This document shows positions 9,801 through 22,793 of a stretch of DNA of 64,000 nt, in pieces. Made by a program: the position numbers and the translations under genes. Positions within the stretch are counted from its first letter, which is position 1. The number at the start of each line of letters is the position of its first letter. The notes beneath the pieces were generated by a model, which searched no databases, was not told the DNA's origin, and was given only the letters and a program-made list of their open reading frames with translations. Source of the DNA: Ecdyonurus torrentis (taxonomy: Eukaryota > Arthropoda > Insecta > Ephemeroptera > Heptageniidae); assembly GCA_949318235.1 (NCBI GenBank), contig OX439128.1:57311009-57375008 (forward strand). Reading direction: 5' to 3'.

Positions 9801-11763
9801 GAAACAAAGTTTCTATTTGAAGAACCAAATGTTATTGAATGATAAAAATCATACTTTTTACACGATTAAAACTAGTTTTGATGATTTCTCAAAAACTAAG
9901 AATGCTACAGACATCAAATTAAACTCAAAACATAGCTTTTTCAATTCTTTACAAAAAAGATGTCTTGAACTTTTTTGCTCCGACGCATACTTTTTAAGTA
10001 ATTGACAATTTTAGTTTTCACTCATCATGTAGCTAAACCAAGTCATGAAACAAAGTTTCTATTTCAAGAACAAATGTTATTGAATGATCAAAATCATACT
10101 TTTTACACGATTAAAATTAGTTTTGATGGTTTCTCAGAAACTAAGAATGCTACAGACATCAAATTAAACTCAAAACATAGCTTTTTCAATTCTCTACAAA
10201 AAATATGTCTCGAACTTTTTTGCTCCGACGCATACTTTTTAAGTAATTGACAATTTTAGTTTTCACTCATCATGTAGCCAAACCAAGTCATGAAACAAAG
10301 TTTCTATTTCAAGAACCAAATGTTATTGAATGATAAAAATCATACTTTTTACACGATTAAAACTAGTTTTGATGATTTCTCAAAAACTAAGAATGCTACA
10401 GACTTTAAATTTTATTCAAAACATAGTTTTTTTACTTCTCTACAAAAAAGATGTCTTGAACTTTTTTGCTCCGACGCATACTTTTTGGGTTATTGACAAT
10501 TTTAGTTTTCACTCATCATGTAGCTAAACCAAGTCATGAAACAAAGTTTCTATTTCAAGAAACAAATGTTATTGAATGATCAAAATCATACTTTTTACAC
10601 GATTAAAATTAGTTTTGATGGTTTCTCAGAAACTAAGAATGCTACAGACATCAAATTAAACTCAAAACATAGTTTTTTTACTTCTCTACAAAAAAGATGT
10701 CTTGAACTTTTTTGCTCCGACGCATACTTTTTGGGTTATTGACAATTTTAGTTTTCACTCATCATGTAGCCAAACCAAGTCATGAAACAAAGTTTCTATT
10801 TCAAGAACCAAATGTTATTGAATGATAAAAATCATACTTTTTACACGATTAAAACTAGTTTTGATGATTTCTCAGAAACTAAGAATGCTACAGACTAACT
10901 ATTTAACTCAATACATAGCTTTTTCAATTCTCTAAAAAAAGGATGTCTTAAACTTTTTTGCTCCGACGCATACTTTTTAAGTAATTGACAATTTTAGTTT
11001 TCACTCATCATGTAGCTAAACCAAGTCATGAAACAAAGTTTCTATTTGAAGAACCAAATGTTATTGAATGATAAAAATCATACTTTTTACACGATTAAAA
11101 CTAGTTTTGATGATTTCTCAAAAACTAAGAATGCTACAGACATCAAATTAAACTCAAAACATAGCTTTTTCAATTCTTTACAAAAAAGATGTCTTGAACT
11201 TTTTTGCTCCGACGCATACTTTTTAAGTAATTGACAATTTTAGTTTTCACTCATCATGTAGCTAAACCAAGTCATGAAACAAAGTTTCTATTTCAAGAAC
11301 AAATGTTATTGAATGATCAAAATCATACTTTTTACACGATTAAAATTAGTTTTGATGGTTTCTCAGAAACTAAGAATGCTACAGACATCAAATTAAACTC
11401 AAAACATAGCTTTTTCAATTCTCTACAAAAAATATGTCTTGAACTTTTTTGCTCCGACGCATACTTTTTAAGTAATTGACAATTTTAGTTTTCACTCATC
11501 ATGTAGCTAAACCAAGTCATGAAACAAAGTTTCTATTTCAAGAACAAATGTTATTGAATGATCAAAATCATACTTTTTACACGATTAAAATTAGTTTTGA
11601 TGGTTTCTCAGAAACTAAGAATGCTACAGACATCAAATTAAACTCAAAACATAGTTTTTTTACTTCTCTACAAAAAAGATGTCTTGAACTTTTTTGCTCC
11701 GACGCATACTTTTTGGGTTATTGACAATTTTAGTTTTCACTCATCATGTAGCCAAACCAAGTC
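6848..11763. repeat. 4916-bp 20-monomer HOR, copy 2
   Basis: This is a direct tandem copy of the preceding unit: E2 (6848), N (7094), E (7340), A (7586), B (7832), C (8078), D, F, C2 (8816), G (9061), C, D, F, C2 (10045), G (10290), C, D, F, C2 (11274), C (11519). A third copy begins with E2 at 11764, but the next unit is A2 rather than N, so the periodicity ends there. Near identity over 4.9 kb indicates a recent unequal exchange or an assembly duplication. Confidence 0.92.
9061..11518. repeat. Nested 1229-bp 5-monomer repeat, second location
   Basis: G-C-D-F-C2 occurs at 9061-10289 and 10290-11518. It is the 4916-bp-shifted counterpart of the pair at 4145-6602, including the private C at 10211. 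Confidence 0.9.
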
Positions 11764-12746
11764 ATGAAACAAAGTTTCTATTTGAAGAACCAAATGTTAT
11801 TGAATGATGAAAATCATAATTTTTACACGATTAAAACTAGTTTTGATGATTTCTTTAAAACTAAGATGGCTGCAGACTTCAAATTCAATTCAAAACATAG
11901 CTTTTTCAATTCTTTACAAAAAAGATGTCTTGAACTTTTTTGCTCCGACGCATACTTTTTGAGTTATTGACAATTTTAGTTTCCACTCATCATGTAGCCA
12001 AACCGAGTCATGAAACAAAGTTTCTATTTTAAGAACCAAATGTTATTGAATGATAAAAATCATACTTTTTACACGATTAAAACTAGTTTTGATGATTTCT
12101 CAAAAACTAAGAATGCTACTGACTTTAAATTTAACTCAAAACGTAGCTTTTTCAATTATTTACAAAAAAGATGTCTTGAACGTTTTTGCTCCGACGCATA
12201 CTTTTTGGGTTATTGCCAATTTAATTTTCACTCATCATGTAGCCAAACCAAGTCATGAAACAAAGTTTCTATTTCAAGAACCAAATGTTATTGAATGATT
12301 AAAATCATACTTTTTACACGATTAAAATTAGTTTTGATGGTTTCTCAGAAACTAAGAATGCTACAGACATCAAATTAAACTCAAAACATAGCTTTTTCAA
12401 TTCTCTACAAAAAATATGTCTTGAACTTTTTTTCTCTGACGCATTCTTTTTGGGTTATTGACAATTTTAGTTTTCACTCATCATGTAGCCAAACCAAGTC
12501 ATGAAACAAAGTTTCTATTTCAAGAAACAAATGTTATTGAATGATCAAAATCATACTTTTTACACGATTAAAATTAGTTTTGATGGTTTCTCAGAAACTA
12601 AGAATGCTACAGACATCAAATTAAACTCAAAACATAGCTTTTTCAATTCTCTACAAAAAATATGTCTTGAACTTTTTTGCTCCGACGCATACTTTTTAAG
12701 TAATTGACAATTTTAGTTTTCACTCATCATGTAGCCAAACCAAGTC
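11764..12746. repeat. E2-A2-B3-C2 module, early form (983 bp)
   Basis: The units are E2 (11764), A2 (12010, 245 bp), B3 (12255) and C2 (12501). This is the same four-monomer order that becomes the dominant module right of 34 kb. Here the A unit still reads gtcttgaacg, while all sixteen later A3 units have a G (gtcgtgaacg, or ggtcgtgaac at 49338). That base suggests this is an earlier or separate lineage of the module. Confidence 0.8.
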
Positions 12747-14712
12747 ATGAAACAAAGTTTCTATTTCAAGAACCAAATGTTATTGAATGATAAAAATCAT
12801 ACTTTTTACACGATTAAAACTAGTTTTGATGATTTCTCAAAAACTAAGAATGCTACAGACTTTAAATTTTATTCAAAACATAGTTTTTTTACTTCTCTAC
12901 AAAAAAGATGTCTTGAACTTTTTTGCTCCGACGCATACTTTTTGGGTTATTGACAATTTTAGTTTTCACTCATCATGTAGCCAAACCAAGTCATGAAACA
13001 AAGTTTCTATTTCAAGAACCAAATGTTATTGAATGATTAAAATCATACTTTTTACACGATTAAAATTAGTTTTGATGATTTCTAAGAAACTAAGAATGCT
13101 ACAGACATCAAATTAAACTTAAAACATAGTTTTTTTATTTCTCTACAAAAAATATGTCTTGAACTTTTTTTCTCTGACGCATTCTTTTTGGGTTATTGAC
13201 AATTTTAGTTTTCACTCATCATGTAGCCAAACCAAGTCATGAAACAAAGTTTCTATTTCAAGAAACAAATGTTATTGAATGATCAAAATCATACTTTTTA
13301 CACGATTAAAATTAGTTTTGATGGTTTCTCAGAAACTAAGAATGCTACAGACATCAAATTAAACTCAAAACATAGCTTTTCAATTCTCTACAAAAAATAT
13401 GTCTTGAACTTTTTTGCTCCGACGCATACTTTTTAAGTAATTGACAATTTTAGTTTTCACTCATCATGTAGCCAAACCAAGTCATGAAACAAAGTTTCTA
13501 TTTCAAGAACCAAATGTTATTGAATGATAAAAATCATACTTTTTACACGATTAAAACTAGTTTTGATGATTTCTCAAAAACTAAGAATGCTACAGACTTT
13601 AAATTTTATTCAAAACATAGTTTTTTTACTTCTCTACAAAAAAGATGTCTTGAACTTTTTTGCTCCGACGCATACTTTTTGGGTTATTGACAATTTTAGT
13701 TTTCACTCATCATGTAGCCAAACCAAGTCATGAAACAAAGTTTCTATTTGAAGAACCAAATGTTATTGAATGATAAAAATCATACTTTTTACACGATTAA
13801 AACTAGTTTTGATGATTTCTCAGAAACTAAGAATGCTACAGACTAACTATTTAACTCAATACATAGCTTTTTCAATTCTCTAAAAAAAGGATGTCTTAAA
13901 CTTTTTTGCTCCGACGCATACTTTTTAAGTAATTGACAATTTTAGTTTTCACTCATCATGTAGCTAAACCAAGTCATGAAACAAAGTTTCTATTTGAAGA
14001 ACCAAATGTTATTGAATGATAAAAATCATACTTTTTACACGATTAAAACTAGTTTTGATGATTTCTCAAAAACTAAGAATGCTACAGACATCAAATTAAA
14101 CTCAAAACATAGCTTTTTCAATTCTTTACAAAAAAGATGTCTTGAACTTTTTTGCTCCGACGCATACTTTTTGAGTTATTGACAATTTTAGTTTCCTCTC
14201 ATCATGTAGCCAAACCGAGTCATGAAACAAAGTTTCTATTTTAAGAACCAAATGTTATTGAATGATAAAAATTATACTTTTTACACGATTAAAACTAGTT
14301 TTGATGATTTCTCAAAAACTAAGAATGCTACTGACTTTAAATTTAACTCAAAACGTAGCTTTTTCAATTATTTACAAAAAAGATGTCTTGAACGTTTTTG
14401 CTCCGACGCATACTTTTTGGGTTATTGCCAATTTAATTTTCACTCATCATATAGCCAAACCAAGTCATGAAACAAAGTTTCTATTTCAAGAACCAAATGT
14501 TATTGAATGATTAAAATCATACTTTTTACACGATTAAAATTAGTTTTGATGGTTTCTCAGAAACTAAGAATGCTACAGACATCAAATTAAACTCAAAACA
14601 TAGCTTTTTCAATTCTCTACAAAAAATATGTCTTGAACTTTTTTGCTCCGACGCATACTTTTTAAGTAATTGACAATTTTAGTTTTCACTCATCATGTAG
14701 CCAAACCAAGTC
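12747..14712. repeat. 1966-bp 8-monomer HOR, copy 1
   Basis: The order is G (12747), B1 (12993), C2 with a T deletion (13239, 245 bp), G (13484), D (13730), F with an FLSY-type end (13976), A2 (14222, 245 bp), and a B3/C2 hybrid (14467). The first six units recur at an offset of 1966 bp. Confidence 0.85.
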
Positions 14713-16433
14713 ATGAAACAAAGTTTCTATTTCAAGAACCAAATGTTATTGAATGATAAAAATCATACTTTTTACACGATTAAAACTAGTTTTGATGATT
14801 TCTCAAAAACTAAGAATGCTACAGACTTTAAATTTTATTCAAAACATAGTTTTTTTACTTCTCTACAAATAAGATGTCTTGAACTTTTTTGCTCCGACGC
14901 ATACTTTTTGGGTTATTGACAATTTTAGTTTTCACTCATCATGTAGCCAAACCAAGTCATGAAACAAAGTTTCTATTTCAAGAACCAAATGTTATTGAAT
15001 GATTAAAATCATACTTTTTACACGATTAAAATTAGTTTTGATGATTTCTAAGAAACTAAGAATGCTACAGACATCAAATTAAACTTAAAACATAGTTTTT
15101 TTATTTCTCTACAAAAAATATGTCTTGAACTTTTTTTCTCTGACGCATTCTTTTTGGGTTATTGACAATTTTAGTTTTCACTCATCATGTAGCCAAACCA
15201 AGTCATGAAACAAAGTTTCTATTTCAAGAAACAAATGTTATTGAATGATCAAAATCATACTTTTTACACGATTAAAATTAGTTTTGATGGTTTCTCAGAA
15301 ACTAAGAATGCTACAGACATCAAATTAAACTCAAAACATAGCTTTTCAATTCTCTACAAAAAATATGTCTTGAACTTTTTTGCTCCGACGCATACTTTTT
15401 AAGTAATTGACAATTTTAGTTTTCACTCATCATGTAGCCAAACCAAGTCATGAAACAAAGTTTCTATTTCAAGAACCAAATGTTATTGAATGATAAAAAT
15501 CATACTTTTTACACGATTAGAACTAGTTTTGATGATTTCTCAAAAACTAAGAATGCTACAGACTTTAAATTTTATTCAAAACATAGTTTTTTTACTTCTC
15601 TACAAAAAAGATGTCTTGAACTTTTTTGCTCCGACGCATACTTTTTGGGTTATTGACAATTTTAGTTTTCACTCATCATGTAGCCAAACCAAGTCATGAA
15701 ACAAAGTTTCTATTTGAAGAACCAAATGTTATTGAATGATAAAAATCATACTTTTTACACGATTAAAACTAGTTTTGATGATTTCTCAGAAACTAAGAAT
15801 GCTACAGACTAACTATTTAACTCAATACATAGCTTTTTCAATTCTCTAAAAAAAGGATGTCTTAAACTTTTTTGCTCCGACGCATACTTTTTAAGTAATT
15901 GACAATTTTAGTTTTCACTCATCATGTAGCTAAACCAAGTCATGAAACAAAGTTTCTATTTGAAGAACCAAATGTTATTGAATGATAAAAATCATACTTT
16001 TTACACGATTAAAACTAGTTTTGATGATTTCTCAAAAACTAAGAATGCTACAGACATCAAATTAAACTCAAAACATAGCTTTTTCAATTCTTTACAAAAA
16101 AGATGTCTTGAACTTTTTTGCTCCGACGCATACTTTTTAAGTAATTGACAATTTTAGTTTTCACTCATCATGTAGCTAAACCAAGTCATGAAACAAAGTT
16201 TCTATTTGAAGAACCAAATGTTATTGAATGATAAAAATCATACTTTTTACACGATTAAAATTAGTTTTGATGATTTCTCAGAAACTAAGAATGCTACAGA
16301 CATCAAATTAAACTCAAAACATAGCTTTTTCAATTTTCTACAAAAAATATGTCTTGAACTTTTTTGCTCCGACGCATACTTTTTGGGTTATTGACAATTT
16401 TAGTTTTCACTCATCATGTAGCCAAACCAAGTC
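14713..16433. repeat. 1966-bp HOR, partial copy 2, then H
   Basis: G (14713), B1 (14959), T-deleted C2 (15205), G (15450), D (15696) and F (15942) match copy 1 unit for unit. The seventh unit is H (16188) instead of A2, so homology in register stops near 16140. Private changes include aaataagatg at about 14868 and gattagaact at about 15517. Confidence 0.83.
16188..16433. repeat. Class H monomer
   Basis: This is an F-like 5' end with caattttctac, aaaatatg and a gggttattg end. Copies start at 16188, 25008 and 29920. The latter two carry aaaactag and gaaagctac, the second of which is a D2 marker, so they look like a D2 5' half joined to an H 3' half. Confidence 0.82.
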
Positions 16434-16895
16434 ATGAAACAAAGTTTCTATTTCAAGAACCAAATGTTATTGAATGATAAAAATCATACTTTTTACACGA
16501 TTACAACTAGTTTTGATGATTTCTCAGAAACTAAGAATGCTACAGACTAACTATTTAATTTAAAACATAGCTTTTTCAATTCTCTACAAAAGAGATGACA
16601 AACTTTTTTGCTCCGACGCATACTTTTTAGGTAATTGACAATTTTAGTTTTCACTCATCATGTAGCCATGAAGAACCAAATGTTATTGAATGATAAAAAT
16701 CATACTTTTTACAAGATTAAAACTAGTTTTGATGATTTCTCAAAAATTAAGAATGCTACAGACTTACTATTTAACTTAAAACATAGCTTTTTCAATTCTT
16801 TACAAAAAAGATGTCTTGAACTTTTTTGCTCCGACTCATACTTTTTGAGTTATTGACAATTTTAGTTTTCACTCATCATGTAGCCAAACCAAGTC
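16434..16895. repeat. I-J pair with 28-bp deletion at the join
   Basis: The I monomer starting at 16434 runs into a J monomer without the normal boundary. The sequence goes directly from tgtagcca (ending 16668) to tgaagaacc (starting 16669). Relative to the intact I-J join at 20092, 28 bp are missing, including the usual atgaaacaaag start. This is the only indel larger than 2 bp that I found. The J part carries its class markers: tacaagatta, aaaattaag, cttactattt and ccgactcata. Confidence 0.92.
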
Positions 16896-19109
16896 ATGAA
16901 AGAAAGTTTCTATTTCAAGAACCAAATGTTATTGAATGATAAAAATCATACTTTTTACACGATTAAAACTAGTTTTGATGATTTCTCAAAAACTAAGAAT
17001 GCTACAGACTTTAAATTTAACTCAAAACGTAGCTTTTTTAATTCTTTACAAAAAAGATGTCTTGAACTTTTTTGCTCCGACGCATACTTTTTGAGTTATT
17101 GACAATTTTAATTTTCACTCATCATGTAGCCAAACCGAGTCATGAAACAAAGTTTCTATTTGAAGAACCAAATGTTATTGAATGATGAAAATCATAATTT
17201 TTACACGGTTAAAACTAGTTTTGATGATTTCTTTAAAACTAAGAATGCTGCAGACTTCAAATTCAATTCAAAACATAGCTTTTTCAATTCTTTACAAAAA
17301 ATATGTCTTGAACTTTTTTGCTCCGACGCATACTTTTTGAGTTATTGACAATTTTAGTTTTCACTCATCATGTAGCCAAACCGAGTCATGAAACAAAGTT
17401 TCTATTTTAAGAACCAAATGTTATTGAATGATAAAAATCATACTTTTTACACGATTAAAACTAGTTTTGATGATTTCTAAGAAACTAAGAATGCTACAGA
17501 CATCAAATTAAACTCAAAACATAGCTTTTTTATTTCTCTACAAAAAATATGTCTTGAACTTTTTTTCTCTGACGCATTCTTTTTGGGTTATTGACAATTT
17601 TAGTTTTCACTCATCATGTAGCCAAACCAAGTCATGAAACAAAGTTTCTATTTCAAGAAACAAATGTTATTGAATGATCAAAATCATACTTTTTACACGA
17701 TTAAAATTAGTTTTGATGGTTTCTCAGAAACTAAGAATGCTACAGACATCAAATTAAACTCAAATCATAGTTTTTTTACTTCTCTACAAAAAAGATGTCT
17801 TGAACTTTTTTGCTCCGACGCATACTTTTTGGGTTATTGACAATTTTAGTTTTCACTCATCATGTAGCCAAACCAAGTCATGAAACAAAGTTTCTATTTC
17901 AAGAACCAAATGTTATTGAATGATAAAAATCATACTTTTTACACGATTAAAACTAGTTTTGATGATTTCTCAGAAACTAAGAATGCTACAGACTAACTAT
18001 TTAACTCAATACATAGCTTTTTCAATTCTCTAAAAAAAGGATGTCTTAAACTTTTTTGCTCCGACGCATACTTTTTAAGTAATTGACAATTTTAGTTTTC
18101 ACTCATCATGTAGCTAAACCAAGTCATGAAACAAAGTTTCTATTTGAAGAACCAAATGTTATTGAATGATAAAAATCATACTTTTTACACGATTAAAACT
18201 AGTTTTGATGATTTCTCAAAAACTAAGAATGCTACAGACATCAAATTAAACTCAAAACATAGCTTTTTCAATTCTTTACAAAAAAGATGTCTTGAACTTT
18301 TTTGCTCCGACGCATACTTTTTAAGTAATTGACAATTTTAGTTTTCACTCATCATGTAGCTAAACCAAGTCATGAAACAAAGTTTCTATTTCAAGAAACA
18401 AATGTTATTGAATGATCAAAATCATACTTTTTACACGATTAAAATTAGTTTTGATGGTTTCTCAGAAACTAAGAATGCTACAGACATCAAATTAAACTCA
18501 AAACATAGCTTTTTCAATTCTCTACAAAAAATATGTCTTGGACTTTTTTGCTCCGACGCATACTTTTTAAGTAATTGACAATTTTAGTTTTCACTCATCA
18601 TGTAGCCAAACCAAGTCATGAAACAAAGTTTCTATTTCAAGAACCAAATGTTATTGAATGATAAAAATCATACTTTTTACACGATTAAAACTAGTTTTTA
18701 TGATTTCTCAAAAACTAAGAATGCTACAGACTTTAAATTTTATTCAAAACATAGTTTTTTTACTTCTCTACAAAAAAGATGTCTTGAACTTTTTTGCTCC
18801 GACGCATACTTTTTGGGTTATTGACAATTTTAGTTTTCACTCATCATGTAGCCAAACCAAGTCATGAAACAAAGTTTCTATTTGAAGAACCAAATGTTAT
18901 TGAATGATAAAAATCATACTTTTTACACGATTAAAACTAGTTTTGATGATTTCTCAGAAACTAAGAAAGCTACAGACTAACTATTTAACTCAATACATAG
19001 CTTTTTCAATTCTCTAAAAAAAGGATGTCTTAAACTTTTTTGCTCCGATGCATACTTTTTAAGTAATTGACAATTTTAGTTTTCACTCATCATGTAGCTA
19101 AACCAAGTC
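16896..19109. repeat. Mixed run K-E-B-C-D-F-C2-G-D2
   Basis: Monomers are K (16896), E (17142), a B variant (17388), C (17634), D (17880), F (18126), C2 (18372, 246 bp), G (18618) and D2 (18864). The unit at 17388 has the 5' part of an A unit (ttttaagaacc, gataaaaatc) joined to the B stop-bearing middle, so it looks recombinant. From here on, C2 reads aagaaacaaatg and is full length, unlike the 245-bp form left of 12 kb. Confidence 0.85.
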
Positions 19110-19355
19110 ATGAAACAAAGTTTCTATTTGAAGAACCAAATGTTATTGAATGATGAAAATCATAATTTTTACACGATTAAAACTAGTTTTGATGATTCCT
19201 TTAAAACTAAGATGGCTGCAGACTTCAAATTCAATTCAAAACATAGCTTTTTCAATTCTTTACAAAAAAGATGTCTTGAACTTTTTTGCTCCGACGCATA
19301 CTTTTTGAGTTATTGACAATTTTAGTTTCCACTCATCATGTAGCCAAACCGAGTC

Positions 19356-19601
19356 ATGAAACAAAGTTTCTATTTTAAGAACCAAATGTTATTGAATGAT
19401 AAAAATCATACTTTTTACACGATTAAAATTAGTTTTGATGATTTCTCAGAAACTAAGAATGCTACAGACATCAAATTAAACTCAAAACATAGCTTTTTTA
19501 TTTCTCTACAAAAAATATGTCTTGAACTTTTTTTCTCTGACGCATTCTTTTTGGGTTATTGACAATTTTAGTTTTCACTCATCATGTAGCCAAACCAAGT
19601 C
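19356..19601. repeat. Class L monomer
   Basis: L has the B 3' half (tttttta tttctctac, ctctgacgcattc) but without the B stops (gataaaaatc, ttctcag). Copies start at 19356, 21076, 22058, 61629 and 63596. The last two have the tttgaagaacc 5' end and sit about 40 kb from the others. Confidence 0.87.
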
Positions 19602-19847
19602 ATGAAACAAAGTTTCTATTTCAAGAAACAAATGTTATTGAATGATCAAAATCATACTTTTTACACGATTAAAATTAGTTTTGATGGTTTCTCAGAAACT
19701 AAGAATGCTACAGACATCAAATTAAACTCAAAACATAGCTTTTTCAATTTTCTACAAAAAATATGTCTTGAACTTTTTTGCTCCGACGCATACTTTTTGG
19801 GTTATTGACAATTTTAGTTTTCACTCATCATGTAGCCAAACCAAGTC
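19602..19847. repeat. Class M monomer
   Basis: M is C-like (caagaaacaaatg, ggtttctcag) with caattttctac, aaaatatg and a gggttattg end. Copies start at 19602, 21322 and 22304, always between L and I. Confidence 0.87.
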
Positions 19848-20091
19848 ATGAAACAAAGTTTCTATTTCAAGAACCAAATGTTATTGAATGATAAAAATCA
19901 TACTTTTTACACGATTAAAACTAGTTTTGATGATTTCTCAGAAACTAAGAATGCTACAGACTAACTATTTAATTTAAAACATAGCTTTTTCAATTCTCTA
20001 CAAAAGAGATGACAAACTTTTTTGCTCCGACGCATACTTTTTAGGTAATTGACAATTTTAGTTTTCACTCATCATGTAGCCAAACCAAGTC

Positions 20092-20337
20092 ATGAAACAA
20101 AGTTTCTATTTGAAGAACCAAATGTTATTGAATGATAAAAATCATACTTTTTACAAGATTAAAACTAGTTTTGATGATTTCTCAAAAATTAAGAATGCTA
20201 CAGACTTACTATTTAACTTAAAACATAGCTTTTTCAATTCTTTACAAAAAAGATGTCTTGAACTTTTTTGCTCCGACTCATACTTTTTGGGTTATTGACA
20301 ATTTTAGTTTTCACTCATCATGTAGCAAAACCAAGTC
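20092..20337. repeat. Class J monomer
   Basis: Markers are tacaagatta, ctcaaaaattaag, gacttactatttaactt and usually ccgactcata. Intact copies start at 20092, 22794, 25742, 26968, 30654 and 31880. The copy before 16896 lost its 5' end. J always follows I. Confidence 0.9.
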
Positions 20338-20583
20338 ATGAAAGAAAGTTTCTATTTCAAGAACCAAATGTTATTGAATGATAAAAATCATACTTTTTAC
20401 ACGATTAAAACTAGTTTTGATGATTTCTCAAAAACTAAGAATGCTACAGACTTTAAATTTAACTCAAAACGTAGCTTTTTCAATTCTTTACAAAAAAGAT
20501 GTCTTGAACTTTTTTGCTCCGACGCATACTTTTTGAGTTATTGACAATTTTAATTTTCACTCATCATGTAGCCAAACCGAGTC
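20338..20583. repeat. Class K monomer
   Basis: K begins atgaaagaaag instead of atgaaacaaag. Copies start at 16896, 20338, 25988, 27214, 30900 and 32126 and always follow J. Those at 25988 and 30900 switch to an F-like 3' part (aaattaaactcaaaacatagc, taagtaatt). Confidence 0.88.
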
Positions 20584-20829
20584 ATGAAACAAAGTTTCTA
20601 TTTGAAGAACCAAATGTTATTGAATGATGAAAATCATAATTTTTACACGATTAAAACTAGTTTTGATGATTTCTTTAAAACTAAGAATGCTGCAGACTTC
20701 AAATTCAATTCAAAACATAGCTTTTTCAATTCTTTACAAAAAAGATGTCTTGAACTTTTTTGCTCCGACGCATACTTTTTGAGTTATTGACAATTTTTGT
20801 TTTCACTCATCATGTAGCCAAACCGAGTC

Positions 20830-22793
20830 ATGAAACAAAGTTTCTATTTTAAGAACCAAATGTTATTGAATGATAAAAATCATACTTTTTACACGATTAA
20901 AACTAGTTTTGATGATTCCTTTAAAACTAAGATGGCTGCAGACTTCAAATTCAATTCAAAACATAGCTTTTTCAATTCTTTACAAAAAAGATGTCTTGAA
21001 CTTTTTTGCTCCGACGCATACTTTTTGAGTTATTGACAATTTTAGTTTCCACTCATCATGTAGCCAAACCGAGTCATGAAACAAAGTTTCTATTTTAAGA
21101 ACCAAATGTTATTGAATGATAAAAATCATACTTTTTACACGATTAAAATTAGTTTTGATGATTTCTCAGAAACTAAGAATGCTACAGACATCAAATTAAA
21201 CTCAAAACATAGCTTTTTTATTTCTCTACAAAAAATATGTCTTGAACTTTTTTTCTCTGACGCATTCTTTTTGGGTTATTGACAATTTTAGTTTTCACTC
21301 ATCATGTAGCCAAACCAAGTCATGAAACAAAGTTTCTATTTCAAGAAACAAATGTTATTGAATGATCAAAATCATACTTTTTACACGATTAAAATTAGTT
21401 TTGATGGTTTCTCAGAAACTAAGAATGCTACAGACATCAAATTAAACTCAAAACATAGCTTTTTCAATTTTCTACAAAAAATATGTCTTGAACTTTTTTG
21501 CTCCGACGCATACTTTTTGGGTTATTGACAATTTTAGTTTTCACTCATCATGTAGCCAAACCAAGTCATGAAACAAAGTTTCTATTTCAAGAACCAAATG
21601 TTATTGAATGATAAAAATCATACTTTTTACACGATTACAACTAGTTTTGATGATTTCTCAGAAACTAAGAATGCTACAGACTAACTATTTAATTTAAAAC
21701 ATAGCTTTTTCAATTCTCTACAAAAGAGATGACAAACTTTTTTGCTCCGACGCATACTTTTTAGGTAATTGACAATTTTAGTTTTCACTCATCATGTAGC
21801 CAAACCAAGTCATGAAACAAAGTTTCTATTTGAAGAACCAAATGTTATTGAATGATAAAAATCATACTTTTTACAAGATTAAAACTAGTTTTGATGATTT
21901 CTCAAAAACTAAGATGGCTGCAGACTTCAAATTCAATTCAAAACATAGCTTTTTCAATTCTTTACAAAAAAGATGTCTTGAACTTTTTTGCTCCGACGCA
22001 TACTTTTTGAGTTATTGACAATTTTAGTTTCCACTCATCATGTAGCCAAACCGAGTCATGAAACAAAGTTTCTATTTTAAGAACCAAATGTTATTGAATG
22101 ATAAAAATCATACTTTTTACACGATTAAAATTAGTTTTGATGATTTCTCAGAAACTAAGAATGCTACAGACATCAAATTAAACTCAAAACATAGCTTTTT
22201 TATTTCTCTACAAAAAATATGTCTTGAACTTTTTTTCTCTGACGCATTCTTTTTGGGTTATTGACAATTTTAGTTTTCACTCATCATGTAGCCAAACCAA
22301 GTCATGAAACAAAGTTTCTATTTCAAGAAACAAATGTTATTGAATGATCAAAATCATACTTTTTACACGATTAAAATTAGTTTTGATGGTTTCTCAGAAA
22401 CTAAGAATGCTACAGACATCAAATTAAACTCAAAACATAGCTTTTTCAATTTTCTACAAAAAATATGTCTTGAACTTTTTTGCTCCGACGCATACTTTTT
22501 GGGTTATTGACAATTTTAGTTTTCACTCATCATGTAGCCAAACCAAGTCATGAAACAAAGTTTCTATTTCAAGAACCAAATGTTATTGAATGATAAAAAT
22601 CATACTTTTTACACGATTACAACTAGTTTTGATGATTTCTCAGAAACTAAGAATGCTACAGACTAACTATTTAATTTAAAACATAGCTTTTTCAATTCTC
22701 TACAAAAGAGATGACAAACTTTTTTGCTCCGACGCATACTTTTTAGGTAATTGACAATTTTAGTTTTCACTCATCATGTAGCCAAACCAAGTC
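20830..22793. repeat. 982-bp 4-monomer repeat, two copies
   Basis: The first copy is E2-like (20830), L (21076), M (21322), I (21568). The second is a J/E2 hybrid (21812), L (22058), M (22304), I (22550). The offset is 982 bp (4 x 246 - 2, because I is 244 bp). The unit at 20830 has the gataaaaatcatact 5' part with an E2 3' part. The unit at 21812 starts as J (tacaagatta) and ends as E2 (aagatggctgcag). Confidence 0.86.

Larger units (their letters stand above)
19110..20829. repeat. E2-L-M-I-J-K-E (1720-bp unit)
   Basis: The units are E2 (19110), L (19356), M (19602), I (19848, 244 bp), J (20092), K (20338) and E (20584). An E2-like unit, L, M and I restart at 20830, an offset of 1720 bp (7 x 246 - 2). 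Unlike the other eleven I units, the one at 19848 has ttaaaactag instead of ttacaactag. Confidence 0.85.

Noticed and set aside
12010..12258. 82-aa read-through frame in A2/A3 units as a new gene
   Set aside because: It arises from a one-base deletion and a tga-to-tgc change in the repeat. The extension merely translates the next stretch of satellite and stops at the next monomer start.
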